Shown one piece after another: positions 36,401 through 49,683 of a stretch of 64,000 bases of DNA; the stretch's first letter is position 1, and each line of letters starts with the position of its first letter. Position numbers and translations under genes: made by a program. A model generated the notes under the pieces. It did no database searches. It worked only from the letters and a program-made list of their open reading frames with translations, and was not told the DNA's origin. Source of the stretch: Acanthochlamys bracteata. Lineage: Eukaryota; Streptophyta; Magnoliopsida; Pandanales; Velloziaceae. The DNA lies in assembly GCA_019914995.1 (NCBI GenBank), contig CM034140.1, forward strand, positions 3,038,001-3,102,000. Direction: 5' to 3'.

Positions 36401-37434
36401 TGGAATTCTGGTATATGCCATTCTGATTTGACCCCGAGATTGCAGGCATACATTCTGCCTATGGATCAGGTGATGTTTGGGTAAAATTTTTCTATTCAAA
36501 AATTTTAAGACCTTCCTACTAGGGATGATGGTCTCAAGGGATTACAATATGCTGATTGTTTTAGTTTCCATACGTTTGCCTATACCCGAAACTTCATGAG
36601 CAAGCTGTAGCAGATTGATAGGCCTGAATTATGAATTAATGCGAATTTATGTTGGAATTGAATACTATGATCGCACAGTGGGCAAAAAGATCTTTCCGAC
36701 AGTTAGAAATAATATGTGATTTATGAAATAGTAAGACCATATTTTACATAGTTAATATTTCACGCATTTTGTGTGCGATTAGGTAGACATTTACTCTCGT
36801 ACGAGTAACAGCCAATGAGTGTCAGGAGACGTGATTTCTTGGTTTAAATCCACAATCAAAAAAAGTTGTACTAACATTTTATTTCTTAGCCGTTATTCCA
36901 CAACCTCTTTCATCCCTCTCAACCAATATTTCGTTTGCAGCAAATGATTAGAGGTTATTTGCTGTAGCACGCGATGGTCCTTTCAGATAATCATCCATCG
37001 ATGCGTAAGACAGTAAACTTGTGCATTCCAATTTTTTTATTTTTTTAAATCACAACGTTCGTCTCCATCTTTCATCTTCGTTACTTTCTTCTCAACCACC
37101 AAAACATGTGGCCTTTGCAGCCGCAGTACGCTGACCAGAAAAATCCATGCACATCAGCGTGGATTATTTTTATATCAAGAGGTAATTGCTTTTGTTAACC
37201 TCTAAGTGTATGAAATTACAGTAATAAAGAAAGTTAATTGCTATTTATTAGCTTAATTGCGGAAACCAGATAAACACAGAAAGAGCTATTGAAGAACAAC
37301 AGCGTGTCAACTTCTGACACAAATATAAGGAAAAACACTCAAAAGCTGAGATTGAACAAACAAATGTAAGGAATAAGACTGCGCAATCCTTCCTTCCCTC
37401 GCTCTCTGCAGTAAATTAAAACTTAATTTTAATC
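33412..37434. other. Long spacer, no confident gene
   Basis: Four kilobases of AT-rich sequence. Small coding-like scraps occur, for example VKFVKHLLQCIKLGKFLDAS after an acceptor-like CTGCAG at 36120-36125, and a short frame after GCAG near 33763, but none connects to a gene with consistent splice sites. They may be remaining exons of the broken gene at 33 kb. The last 400 bases contain the presumed RER-type promoter and leader. Confidence 0.35.
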
Positions 37435-40400
37435 ATGCAAACGATCGCCGGTGATTTCACGAAGCTTTCATTCTACTCATCTCACCCGCTTCATCTCCGT
37501 TGCCGCAATCACATCTCCGCCGCCTTCCGCCGGCAAGATGCCGCCGGCGTTCTCTCTTCTCGTCGCCGCGAACTCCTCCTTATCCCTTCCCTCTCCGCTG
37601 CGACCCTCTTCCTCACGCGCACCTCACGTGCCGAGGAGAAAGCCTCTGCAGTGGGGGAGAAGCAGCATAAGGAGAACCTTGCGCCGGGAACAAATGCTGG
37701 AGTTGAAGAGAAGAAGGAGAGCAGGAAGGAGGAAGAGGATGGTGCTACTTTTTCGAGAGTTTACGATGCGACGTCGATTAGAGAGCCGCAGGCGTTGGGG
37801 AAGGATAAGAAAAAGTTATGGGAGAAGCTGATGAACGCTAGGATTGTTTACCTCGGTGAATCTGAGTTGGTGCCCGATAAGGATGATAGAGTATTAGAAT
37901 TAGAGATTGTTAGAGGTCTTAGAAGCCGGTGCATAGATCAGGAACGACCGTTAGCTGTGGCTATTGAAGCATTCCCCAGGAATTTGCAAGAGCAGCTCAA
38001 TCAGTTCATGGATGGAAGGTAAACTATTGGAGTTTCGTTTTGTTTTGCATCCTATTTTCTGAAAGTATGCTAGGTGTACTTTTCTTGGGGGAAGTTATGC
38101 CATCATGGAGAGAAAATTTAGGTGCAGTATCCGTTTTCTACTGTTGAGATATCTTCTAATTGCATTGCAGCTAAACATGAGTATTGAATTTTAATGAAAA
38201 CATTTGAATACCTCTATGACAGAATTGATGGCCAAGGCCTGAAATCTTACATTTCTCATTGGCCACCTGAACGCTGGAAAGAATACGAACCTCTTTTAAA
38301 TTATTGTCGTGATAATGGAGTCAAACTTGTTGCTTGCGGAACTCCACTGGAGGTAATCACCCACTACAACTCAATGAGTATTCATTGGGTGCTAAATTTT
38401 TATCTTCAGATATTAAAATATTAAATTTGCAGATCCCTAATCGAAGTTAATTGTGGATACCATAATGCTAGGAGAAGTGGGGGCAACTACTTGCTGAAAA
38501 GTAGTTATAATTGCAGTGAATTACTAGAACAATGAAGCATTTGGAATGAAAATTATAAGCATTGGTTTATTTCATTCTTGGGATTTCTAGCTATTACAAG
38601 CAAGTAGCTTGCAAAGTGTACATAGACCATGGAACAGATTCCTCATAACCTTGAATGCATTGAATGACCACTTTTATATCAAAGCCCCATTGTTATGAGA
38701 AACTTAAAAAATCCTGCTTCTTTTATTGGTACAATCTTTAAGGTACTTAGTTGCTACTTGTGGTAATTTTCATTTTGTTTTGGTAGACTGTTGAATTCAC
38801 TGCAGGTTACTTTTCTAACACCATTGTCTTGATTCCTCTGGTGTGTGGGTTTTTTTGGCTTCTTTCATGGCTATATAGTGTTCGCGCAATGCCGTAAAAT
38901 AAGGAAAACCATTGACGCAGTTGGTTTTCACATGATCAGATTTTGAGAACTGTAGAAGCTGAAGGAATTCGAGGACTTTCAAAGGCTGACAGAAAACTGT
39001 ACGCCCCTCCAGCTGGTTCAGGGTTTGTTTCAGGTTTCACATCCAGCTCTGGGAGGACATCAGTAAATAAATTATTTTCAAGTCAGCCAACACCATTTGG
39101 TCCAAGTTCATATCTAGCTGCTCAAGCTAGAGTAGTTGACGAGTACACAATGTCTCAAACTATTCTGCAAGCCTTGATGGATGGAGGTCCCAGTGGCATG
39201 CTTGTAGTTGTAACAGGTGCAAGCCACGTGATATATGGGTCAAGGGGCATGGGTGTTCCTGCTAGAATCTCAAAGAAGTTGCCAAAGAAAAATCAAGCTG
39301 TCATATTACTTGATCCTGAGAGACAACACATTCGCCGAGAAGGTGAGGCTCCTGTTGCTGATTTTCTATGGTACTCTGCCGCTAAACCATGCAGCAGAAA
39401 TTGCTTTGACCGTGCTGAAATTGCTCGAGTAATGAATGCTGCTGGGAGGAAACGTGAAGCTCTTCCGCAGGTAATAATTGAACAAATTAAGTCAGGCTAA
39501 AATTTGGGTATTAAGCTATGACCTTAACAACTTGACAGTTGAAAAATGGCTTTGCTTTTCTTTCCCATGCTGTTTGTTGTTTATTTTGGTAACCTTTTGC
39601 TTTCAACCTTTACTTACCTTCAGGACCTCCAAAAAGGGCTGGATCTTGGTCTTGTGTCACCTGAGACACTGCAAAACTTTTTTGATCTTGAGCAGTATCC
39701 TGTTGTTGCGAAATTGATACATCGCTTCCAGGTAATTTGCTAATTCCCAATTTAATCCCTGTTCACTCTTACTTGTTCAAATGATGAAAGAAATGGTACT
39801 CTTGCATCAAATTCTTCAATTTTGGATGCCATGCAACAAGCTTGCTTGTTGTCAAATTTGGTTTTAGAATGACAGACCATATGAACATTTGAATGTAAAT
39901 TTGGTTTTAAAAACTTTGTTTTTGCAGGGCTTTAGGGAAAGGTTACTGGCAGATCCCAAATTCCTACAAAGAGTAGCCATTGAAGAAGCAATATCAATAA
40001 CGACAACCCTCTTAGCACAATATGAAAGACGTAAAGGACGTTTTTTTGAGGAGATTGATTATGTTCTTACAGACACAATTAGAGGATCTGTTGTTGATTT
40101 TTTTACTGTTTGGCTTCCTGCACCAACTCTGTCATTTTTAACTTATGCTGATGAAAATACTGGCACTGAGAAATTGGAGCTATTGAAGGATATTCTGGGG
40201 GTCTTCCCAGATAATGCCTTTCAGAAGAATATTGTTGGAAGAGATTGGAGCTTGAACCAAAGATTTGCATCGGTACTTGTTGGTGGTGTGAAACTTGCTG
40301 GTGTTGGGTTCATTTCCAGCATTGGTGCTGGACTTGCCTCGAACTTTCTGTATGCTGTTAGGAATTTCTTGAATCCTGAATTCGGTTTAGATAAACAGCA

Positions 40401-41794
40401 TAAACGAAACCCTATCCTCAAGTCAGCAGTCGTTTATGGAAGTTTTCTTGGCACTTCAGCAAATATCCGATATCAGGTGACAATTTTCAAGCTAGATTTA
40501 CATATGGTGGGTGCATGAACCATGTTACCACATAAACTGCCCATTGCTCAAATTTTCGTTCTAAATGTTGTATATGAACTCCCTCATTCTATCAACCTTA
40601 ATTAGTCCTGAATCCATATGCCACTATGAAAGAGTCATCTCCCATAAACTTGCTTAGGCTAGTAGAAACTTAGATGTTTCCAGCATCCTCAGTACAGGTT
40701 TTTACTTGTATGGAACTTTGATGTGAGTTTTACATTGCTTAACATTATCGAATTAAGCTTTGGTGCTATAAAGTATAGAAAAATTTTTGGTGTTTGAAGC
40801 AGATTACGTTTGCTCTGCGTTCTTGCAAACAAATCTTCTTACGTTGAATGAGTGTTTTTCAGGTGATTGCTGGACTAGTGGAGCTTCGGTTCTCTGAATA
40901 CCTTTCATCTTATACTGATCAACCTTTAGTAGGAAACGCGCTTTCCTTTGTTGTTCGTACAATCAATTCATACTGGGGAACTCAGGTTAGTCTTTTGTTT
41001 GTATGTTAACAATTATTATTTTTACTTCTAGAATAAGATTTGAGCCTCAACTTCAAAAAGAATTGACTGAAGATATTAGCAAATCCCATCTTTAGACATA
41101 TGGATGATAATTACTCCGGTTAGCTTGGAGGTTTGTTTTGTTTTAACTCTCTCCTTCCCTGAAAAACTTAGTGAGCATGAATTAGTATGCAGAATATCAC
41201 AAACTGAGGTCATTTCACTAACTATAAATGCATCTACTTCTTTCTTCTTTTCCTTTTTCCAATACATTTAGCAATAGCTATAGCCTTTTGTAGTAACTCA
41301 TGCTTCAAGCCATCTAATTTGGGTTTCATATAGTAGTAACCATATTCCATGAGGTCATATAGTCAGTAGTTCTTGTTGCAATGACCCTGCCAATTAATGG
41401 ATGAGCTAGAGAAAGTCTATTGCGTATCGCTTGAAATGAAATTTTAGGTTTGGCTAGTATTAAGGAGGAATTATGATGATAAATCAAAATTCCCTCAGTT
41501 ATGCAAGCAGTAGTATTTTCTTTCAGTGCCCACTTTTACCATTTCACACACTTTTGATAGATTTATGTGATTTACAAATTTCTGTGAACCTGGTTCATCT
41601 GTCTTGTAGTGTACAATCACAAGTATGAGTGCAGAACTATTTATACTTATCACTCGGTTCTTTCATTTATGCAGCAATGGGTAGATCTAGCACGGTTTAC
41701 AGGATTACAGCCAAAAAGAACAGAACCAAATGACATTAAAGATGGTAGACAACCATGTGACGCTACTACATTGGAAAACTTCCCAAATGATTGA
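37435..41794 (+). CDS. RER5: RETICULATA-RELATED 5/6-type chloroplast protein
   Basis: Seven exons, 37435-38018, 38223-38352, 38940-39470, 39624-39731, 39928-40476, 40863-40985 and 41675-41794, give 714 residues in one consistent frame. Residues 1-60 are rich in Ser, Arg and His, and with the following hydrophobic [10 protein letters not shown] look like a chloroplast transit peptide. A charged linker ([12 protein letters not shown]) follows. The middle is a ChaN-like/DUF399 domain: [20 protein letters not shown], then [20 protein letters not shown], then [17 protein letters not shown]. The C-terminal third is the RETICULATA/DUF3411 membrane domain ([59 protein letters not shown]). RER proteins sit in the plastid envelope and affect leaf mesophyll development; biochemical function is unknown. 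Only the RER5/RER6 subgroup has this two-domain layout; choosing RER5 over RER6 is a guess. No lesion is seen. Confidence 0.9.
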
Positions 41795-43371
41795 TTTCAT
41801 GTCAAGGAAAAGAGCTGATACATATTTGTCCATAGTGGAGCCATAGGGATGGCGAAATTCTGCTATGAGTTTTTACTGCATAGTAAAGAAGACTCAGACA
41901 GTTGGTTGAACCAGAAACTTTTCGCTCTTATTTAAGAATCAAGAATACCACACTTAGGCTCTCCAAGTTTTATTTGTGAGCGTATCCAGACATTTCAGTT
42001 TTGGTGGAGGTTTTAACTGCTCCTTTGTGACTCAGTGTTGAGTACATTGAGAAATGCTTTTACACTTTCTTTCCAAATTACAATCAAAACATGCAATTGA
42101 ATCACATTCTAGGACAAAGAAAGATCCAATAGTTGGAGTTATACTTGTACAGTGAGATTAAAATACCTTATAACAAAAACATTTACTAAGCTTTCATTTT
42201 TACTCCTGAGGACATGTAATTTCCGTACATTTTATTGTTGTTTCTTTTCCAGAATGTTTTATATGATTGCTATAGGTTGGGAAAGAAGAAATATAAGCTA
42301 GGATGTTTCATTTTTTGTATCAAGCAGCTGACCGGAATTTGTAACGATATACCTGACATCTGGAAGAAGTTCCCCTTGTGGTTGTGAACAAGATGCTACC
42401 TTTTATAAAAACAGACATGTATAAAATGTAGTATTGAACAATTCTTTGTACCACTTGGTGTATTCTCCGGCATTTTGTTTTAGGGCATGTTTCAAATATC
42501 CGTAATTGAGTTTCGTGAAAGTGAAAAGTAAGAAGTAGAATTTTTTGAAAAATAAAGTGAAAGTGAAGTTCAGTATTTGTGTTTCAATAGGTTTTGAAAG
42601 TGTGTTAAAAAATGAAAGATATAGTTGTATTGAAAATTTTACAAATAAAAAAATTAAAATTGAAATTCCGTATGTGGAACTGGAATTCTAAATTTTTTGT
42701 GTAATTGAAATATATGAACCGTTCGGAACTCAAAATTTGATCCAAAAAAGTAAAGTTATTGATGTTTGAAACACGCCTTTGCTACTTTTTACTTATGTGG
42801 TCGTATCAATATTGAATAAGGTATTATTTTGTTACCGTAAAATGTGGCTTTGATGAAATGGTAACTGGAATACATAATATCCTTAGGTAATCCTATAATG
42901 AAAAAGAAAAATAACCATACTATTTTCTTCTACCTCCATCGGCAAACAACTGAGTGTGGTCACTAAGAAATTAACGTAGTTAAAACCTTTAAATCATTCG
43001 CAAAACATCTCATGGAAGGTTCCTATTGTCGCACTTCTCAAACACCAAATAGAGAAGTCTGAATTGAATCCCCTCGGGTATGGTGAATAAATATATACAC
43101 AAGAGAGCAATAAGAAAGAATTTTTTTTCTTAAAGTTTATATTGTTGTTTACTTTTATTTTAATCTAATAACTTCCACGTTAAAACTACAGCAAGTGTTG
43201 CTCTAATTTGTTTTTCCACGTACGCTAATCATGACACAGATGTTCCTTTAATCGTAGCACTCTCGAGATTTTCTTTTGTGAAAACTGGCAAACTCCGCAA
43301 ACGAACGAGAGACCGAAGCAACAGAACAGAGAGCACTTTGCATTCAGAAGTCTAAAGGTTGTACAGAAATA
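41795..43371. other. Spacer between RER5-type gene and AKR pseudogene
   Basis: The first several hundred bases are probably the RER-type 3' untranslated region. A 294-bp inverted-repeat element lies at 42484-42777. No other gene is seen. Confidence 0.45.
42484..42777. mobile_element. MITE-like element, GTTTCAAA terminal-repeat family
   Basis: The left end reads GGCATGTTTCAAATATC and the reverse complement of the right end reads GGCGTGTTTCAAACATC, about 15 of 17 matching. The interior is A-rich with no open frame. No clean target duplication was found, so the superfamily is open. A related copy is at 55531-55948. Confidence 0.6.
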
Positions 43372-44571
43372 ATGGTTCAGGCACCAAGCTTTGCGAAGGC
43401 TGAGACACGTAGCTTCAAGCTTCTGAGCGGGCACTCGATCCCTGCTGTGGGACTGGGAACTTGGAAGTCAGGCGAGAGGCAGGCGACGCCGTTCTCACTG
43501 CGATCACTGAGGTATGTATTTGGTGTGTTGTATGTACAATGCAATTTTAGCAATCAATGGTGAGAAGAAAAAAAGCGAAACACTGCTGGCATTAGGATTA
43601 GTGAAATTTTAGCAGTTATATTCTGCTACAAACTGTAATCTCAGATTTGCTAATTCGTCCATCTGTTTGCATACCTGAAATTATGGAAAAATTTTCTTAT
43701 TTGTCATGGAATTCGCCCGCATTGATTGATTCTTCATTGGATATATTATATTTATATGTAACTGCATGCTATTGTCAATTTCAGTAATCTAATTATAATC
43801 TCAGTGATAATACCAGCACTAGATAGTAAAATATTAACAAGTTGCTCACTGCAACACTAACCAATGCGCCTTAATATGTAGGCCGGATATATGCACACTA
43901 ATACTGCAGCACAACATGGAGTTGACGAAGAGGTAACATCAACCTATACCATTTCGAAATATTCCAGTCCTTTCATGACCTGTGACCCAGACTGATCCAA
44001 CACTACACTGAGCGTTTGGCGTTGCGTTTCACCACGTTTCAAAGTTTCTTTCCATTCACATTTTTAAATAATTTTTTTATAATATTTTACATAATTTTTT
44101 TAAAATTTGAAATATAAAATATTTCACCTAATAAAATCTTATTATTATTTATATTTTAAAAATAAAAAATAAAACTCGTTTTTCGAGAAATGTTTGGATG
44201 GACTTTAGGGGTAAGCCGCTCCAGGCTGCCATGCAAACAGGGATTGAGATGAAAGATTTGCATTACATCAAAGCTAAATGGTAAGAATACGTGGAAACCT
44301 TCTTCGTACATAGTTGTTTGTATTGATATCTAAAATCAGGCATTGCTATATCCAAGTGCTTTGTAGCATTGCGAGTTAACTCCGAGTTGTTACTTGCAAG
44401 TTCATGGATTTCTTTCTATGAAGTTGTAACTAATTGACATAGTTAATAGGATGATGGTTACTGATATCATTGTATGTTTCAGGTGTGAAGACTTGTCGCC
44501 TGAAAAAGTTCGGCCTGCTTTGAAGAACACACTCGAGGAGCTGCAACTTGGGAATCTTGAACCTTTACCTG
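43372..44571 (+). pseudogene. Truncated aldo-keto reductase pseudogene
   Basis: Four exon remnants: 43372-43511, 43882-43932, 44209-44280 and 44483-44571. The start, MVQAPSFAKAETRSFKLLSG then HSIPAVGLGTWKSGE, is a normal AKR4-type N-terminus. After this, exon 1 shifts frame: the expected GDAVLTAITE can be read only in another frame. The exon 2 remnant reads AGYMHTNTAAQHGVDEE. Family members have HIDTA and AAQYG here, so the catalytic Asp and Tyr are replaced by Asn and His. Exons 3-4 read LQAAMQTGIEMKDLHYIKAK then CEDLSPEKVRPALKNTLEEL. After 44571 only a faint exon 5 scrap is seen near 44705-44745, and the last two thirds of the barrel, including the NADPH-binding end, are absent. AKRs are cytosolic NADPH-dependent carbonyl reductases; this copy cannot be active. 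The second intron contains an AT-rich block (about 44035-44195) like the dispersed AT-rich elements. Confidence 0.85.
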
Positions 44572-44943
44572 GTATGCAATTTTGGATTAAAATTTTAAGA
44601 AATTTCTGCAATGAACATGTAAGATGCTCTATGTTGTGTAACACTTCCTACGTGCTGCATCAGGTTGATACATGAATATTTATATCCCTTGATCAGATGG
44701 AGATGCACTCAGGCTGGTGAAACGGATATGATATTCGAGACTTGGCTTTCTAACACGTGCAACACTTAACACTTCTGTTATAACACAACAGGCGCAGCCC
44801 TTAATCTGTCACACTTGTTATTTAGTATGTCTATAAGACTGTAACACACACAAACGCTTCATTGTGGCCAAATTCTTGTGGAATGGGTCGATTCTAAGGG
44901 GCCAAAATCAACTACTTCTTCAAAGAACCAAAGAGAATATTCA

Positions 44944-45177
44944 GGGGTTATTTGGTTCAGCTTATTAAGAAAATAGTTTTTTAATTTTTAATTTTATATT
45001 TTTCAAAACATATTTTATAAATATTTAGAAAATTTATTTAAAAATTTAGAAAATATAAAAAATTTTACGTAGTGAGATTTTTTTATTGTATATTTTTATT
45101 ATTTTTTAAAAATAAAAAAATAAAAATACTTTCTATTTTAGAAAAATTTCATTTAAAAAATTCTTCCAAATGCCTCC
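44944..45177. mobile_element. Tourist-like MITE (PIF/Harbinger type)
   Basis: A 234-bp AT-rich element is flanked by the 3-bp repeat TCA (44941-44943 and 45178-45180). The left end reads GGGGTTATTTGG and the reverse complement of the right end reads GGAGGCATTTGG, 9 of 12 matching. The interior shares A/T-rich core words (TTTAGAAAATTTATTTAAAA) with the elements at 56000 and 47385. There is no coding capacity. Confidence 0.55.
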
Positions 45178-45180
45178 TCA

Positions 45181-48100
45181 GTTGGTTGGATGGGAAATTC
45201 TTGATGAGGATTTTGAAGTCTTGAGCACCTTGGGCAATCAGGTGCATTATTTGTGTTAAGCTACGGTGGCAGTCTTTTCCCAACGGATAATTGTTACTGT
45301 ACTGCAAAAGAGAGTCCTCTTGATGGTGGAGATATCTTTGAACAAGACCTACAGATCCGTGTAAGAGCTCAGCTAATATCTGGGATAGGGAAATCTAAAC
45401 TAGAGGAACAAGATTTTGATTAACTTCTCTATCTCTACTGCTATTTGCTTTTAATATGTACATGTGTGTCTTGATGAGTGCCTATATTGTGGAATAAACT
45501 CCCAGATGCTATCTATATGGAGGCTCTTGTAATGAAAGAGTTCGCTTCTTATAGAGTGGTTACTTGATTGGCTTAGTTGAGTACACTAGTTCTTAGAGGA
45601 TATTCCAGAGTACTTACAAATAAAAATATTTTTATTCTATTCAAAAAAATGAACTTTATTATTTTTATTTAAAAATAATAATAATTATTAATAATAAGAT
45701 TTTATAATATAAAATTTTTATTTTAAAATTTTTTAATAAATTTTATAAAATATTATATAAATTTTTTTAAAAACGTGTAATAAAGTAGAGGAATTAAAAG
45801 TATTCATAAGTTGATTCATATTCATATACATGATGATAATTCAAAGCTCGTTGATTAGTATGGTACCTGAACAGCGGGTTGTTCCAATTATGTTAGTCTT
45901 ACTATTCAGCTTACCAATGGCGAAATGCTCTTCTAGATATTCGCACAAGTTCAACACAAATTTTTTTTGTCCATCTCTTTATATAACTTCTTGACGAAAT
46001 TTTTTTATCAGCTGTAGAACAGACGCCATGGGGATTAAACTTTATACGTCGTGGGAATTAAACTTGTATCGTATAGAAACAAGTTTATCAGTTGCAGCTA
46101 GGGCAGACAGCTCATGTTCTAACATAGAAAAATCCCAATCTATTATCTATACAACCAATTATAGCAGAAGGAAGACAGAAAAATTTTAATTCCTTCTCAC
46201 TCAATTCCAGCAAAAGAATTAACCAATCCAGCAATGCATGTGTGTTTGTTGCAAGTACGGTTTTCTTTTGTTCGACAGAAAACCGCGTTGAGATTCAGAT
46301 CACAGTTCCAGTTCCAGCTTGTCAAACGAGATGAGAGATTTATGGATAAGGATCCTTTGAATGTAGCGGATAAATTTATAGTTTAAATTAACCATTTTAA
46401 AATGGTGAAACAGCAGCTCTTAACCAATAAATGGCTAAAATAAAGCAACGATCATCCACTACTCTTCCTCGAGAGATTCTTTTTCACTTCCGTCTTGCTC
46501 TCTGCAAACTAAACATAAAATTCTAAGCACCAAACTTTTTTAGATGATTAGATCTGTTCTTCAATGGCACGCTTGCTATATATTAAACAGTTTCTCAAGT
46601 TGTCTTGAAACGATCATGGCGTAAGCTCGGGCAAGTTTGTTTCGTCCCATTTTCGTCCATGGTATTTTTATGTGCAGTGAGCTTAGAGAGATGTTGTATT
46701 TCGCCGGAGCTGAGAAGAAGAGAAAGAGGGCAGGGTGATCATGTCGTAATCAAATTTATATAATTTCGCTCCTTCTTACTTCTAATGAGGCATTGGAAGT
46801 TAAATAACCGTTTTCTGATTGTATCGTTCAGAACAACACGCAAGCTGTTCTGATGAACGAGAGTAGAGCAGCCACGAAAAATTTATACTATAATTTGTTC
46901 GTCTTTTATGAACATTTTACTAAAGCTCATTTAAATCACACTATTCGTTCTTAATCTATTTATTTACTGTTAATGAAATTTATTACGTGTATCGAAATGA
47001 TTGAATCTATAATACGACTATTAGAAAATATAATATTAGAAAAGTTAATCAAAAAAATCAGTAGATTGTAAAATTCTCTATGAAATTAAATCTCGTTTTT
47101 TATTTTATTTGATATAGAATTAATTTGCTCACAAAATAAATCTAATATTTTATTATTTTTAGAAAGAAAGAAGAGGACAAGATTGCCGTCGATCGTCATG
47201 AATAATGAAGCCGACAGTGTCCTGCAGATCGGAGAAAAGAGCGCGAAGCCACCTGGTGGAAGTCGGAGAGAGAAGAAGAAAGCCGGGAGAACATTATCTC
47301 AAAAGAATGCGTTATTAGGTGGCGTGGTATTATCCGCGTGTGCTTTCGGTATTAATTATGAAATAAAAATTTTTTAAAATAAAAAATATTTTTATTTATT
47401 TTTATTTTAAAAGAATAATAAAATTATAAAATAAAAATATTTTATTATGTAAAATTTTTACATTATCTAAATTTTTAAATAAATTTTTAAATATTTATAA
47501 AATATATATTAAAAATGTAAAATAAAAAAAATTCAAAAATTATTTTTGGTATGTACTTGCACGCAGCCATATCAAATTTATGATTAAAGGTACCCCTCTC
47601 AAGTGTTTAAATTAATATCTGTAAAATCTAAAATCTAAATTAGGTGAATTAGCGTGGGCCTGTTGATCTGGCCCACGGGGAGAAAGATTCTCAGACAAGA
47701 TTCTTTCCAGACAAAAGCCTATACTCAGCTATCGTGCCTTCTCACGTTTGTTCTATTTAGAGGTGTGCTTAGCTGGCAAGCCCAATCAATCCTCCCTACT
47801 CCCTGCACTAAACGACAAAAAGCCATCACGGCGATGTACTGTAACATATCTCTATGAAGACTTAATTTTCTTTAGACTTATTTAATAACACACTAAATTC
47901 ATTTTTAAAATATTTTTAATATAAAATAAATTAAAATTTTTTAAAGTTTTTGTTAAATTTATTTATTAAAATTTTAATTTTAAAATCATTTTTGAATACA
48001 AAATAATATAAAAATAAACACCCTAAAATTATAAGAGTAAACGATGAAAGTTTTAGGAGTCGAATGAAGCCTAGGTGTCGTTGTGTAAGAAAAAAAAGAA

Positions 48101-49575
48101 AATCACGAGTTCGTTTGTCCATGCCAAGATAATGCACGAACAAAGAAGCATCGTAGCGAGGCAAAACCACGTTCATGTACGCACGTGTGCCCCATGACCG
48201 TACAGCACACCGGCCATCCCTTCAGAGTTATCAGTTAACTTAGGATATACGTTAAAAACACTAGATTTTGATTTTTTCAGATTTTAAATTTATATTATAA
48301 ATATGTTAGTTAATTATTTCAAATAATATTTTGATTTTATATTTCAAACTTATTTTATAAAAATTTTATATAAATTTAGTTTATGTATTTTAACTCTAAA
48401 ATTTTTAAGGTGACAATTTGAATTAATAGATTAATTTTGAATCAATTTATTTAATAATCGTATTAAATTTATTCAATTTTAATTTAATTTATAAATTTAT
48501 ATGGATCAATATTATCAATTTTAATTTAACTAATTTAATAATCAAATCAAATTCATATCAATCTATTTAATTATTAAAATTAAAATTTTTTATTTTATAC
48601 TTTAATCCTAAGTGAAGTTATAAAATTAGTTAAATAAATATGCACGATATTTTTGGTGAAAAGATATGGTAAGCGTCCATCAAATATGCATTTTAAAATA
48701 TTTTTATGGTCTCTTAAAATATTCTAAATTTTGTTTTATGTTTTTAAATATATGTATAGCTAAAATTTTATAATTATAAATATATACTAATATTTTTATT
48801 AAATTTTTTTAATAAACATAGCTAGTTGACAAAATTTTGATAAAAATATTTTACGAGATTCAAATTCGTCATTAAATAAATATTTATATAGTAATATTTT
48901 TAATAATATTATAATTTTTATCTTATATTATTTTACTAAATATAAAAATAATTAAGTAACTATAAATCAGTAAATTTAGTAATATTCAAATTATTATTAT
49001 TAAATTTTTTATTGCTAAAATTTTATTATATCGGAAGAATAAAAATAATTATTCTTCAAATGATGGCATTAATTAGTTAATTTTGGGTTGATCTAAATTG
49101 ATCTATTTAATAATCAAATTCAATTCAATTTAACTCTAATCAATTCTTCTATTGATAATAGTTAAAACTTTTATATTCTACTTTAAATTAAATAAATTAA
49201 TTTTGAGTTAAAATTTTAAAAGGGATTATATATTTTTATTCCAGTACTAACAAGACTGCAGCAGCACGGCACGGATCGCTCCTCCCATTCTGAATAACCC
49301 ATCTCAACAAAAAATTGCATATTATACAGATTAAACTCGTCCTATTGTAAGGTAGTAGTACTATATGTACATAACTCACATGAATGACTAATTATTATAT
49401 GTTAAGGCTATCGTACAACCTAGCTCACCTTTTTATATGTGAAACTAAACAACTACTACACTCAACTGCACCTTATTACATACAACCAATATTTAATTGT
49501 TTCTTTATTCTTATACTACTCATAATGCAACATGGGCTCTTCCTCGTTGGCTCTTTCTTTATTCTATCACTTCTT
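45181..49575. other. Long AT-rich spacer with element relics
   Basis: There is no confident gene. A 59-codon frame from ATG 47198 (MNNEADSVLQIGEKSAKPPG at its start, then Lys/Arg-rich) runs into an AT-rich element and is probably not a gene. 45615-45780 and about 47346-47553 are AT-rich blocks with the core TCTAAATTTTTAAATAAATT and are probably undelimited copies of the Tourist-like family. 48410-48610 and 49070-49200 share imperfect repeated words built on ATCTATTTAATAATCAAAT. Confidence 0.4.
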
Positions 49576-49586
49576 CTATATATAAC
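49576..49586 (+). promoter_or_regulatory. TATA box candidate of the PADRE gene
   Basis: CTATATATAAC lies about 100 bases before the start codon at 49684, a good match to the plant TATA consensus at a suitable distance. Confidence 0.5.
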
Positions 49587-49683
49587 CCTTTCAATATTGT
49601 CTTCAACTCGAGAAATAACTAACACGAACACGCACACGCACGCCACTGTGACACAAAACCTTTAGATCTCAAGAAGATCGAAG

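Noticed and set aside
36770..36860. tRNA-like or SINE-like B-box word (GGTTTAAATCC) near 36840
   Set aside because: No A box at the right distance, no cloverleaf and no second copy in the window.
43985..44215. AT-rich block in the AKR intron as a delimited MITE
   Set aside because: GTTTGG occurs at both ends in the same orientation, so there is no terminal inverted repeat and no target duplication.
47198..47377. 59-codon frame with Lys/Arg-rich start
   Set aside because: It ends inside an AT-rich repeat block, has no recognised family and no supporting splice signals.
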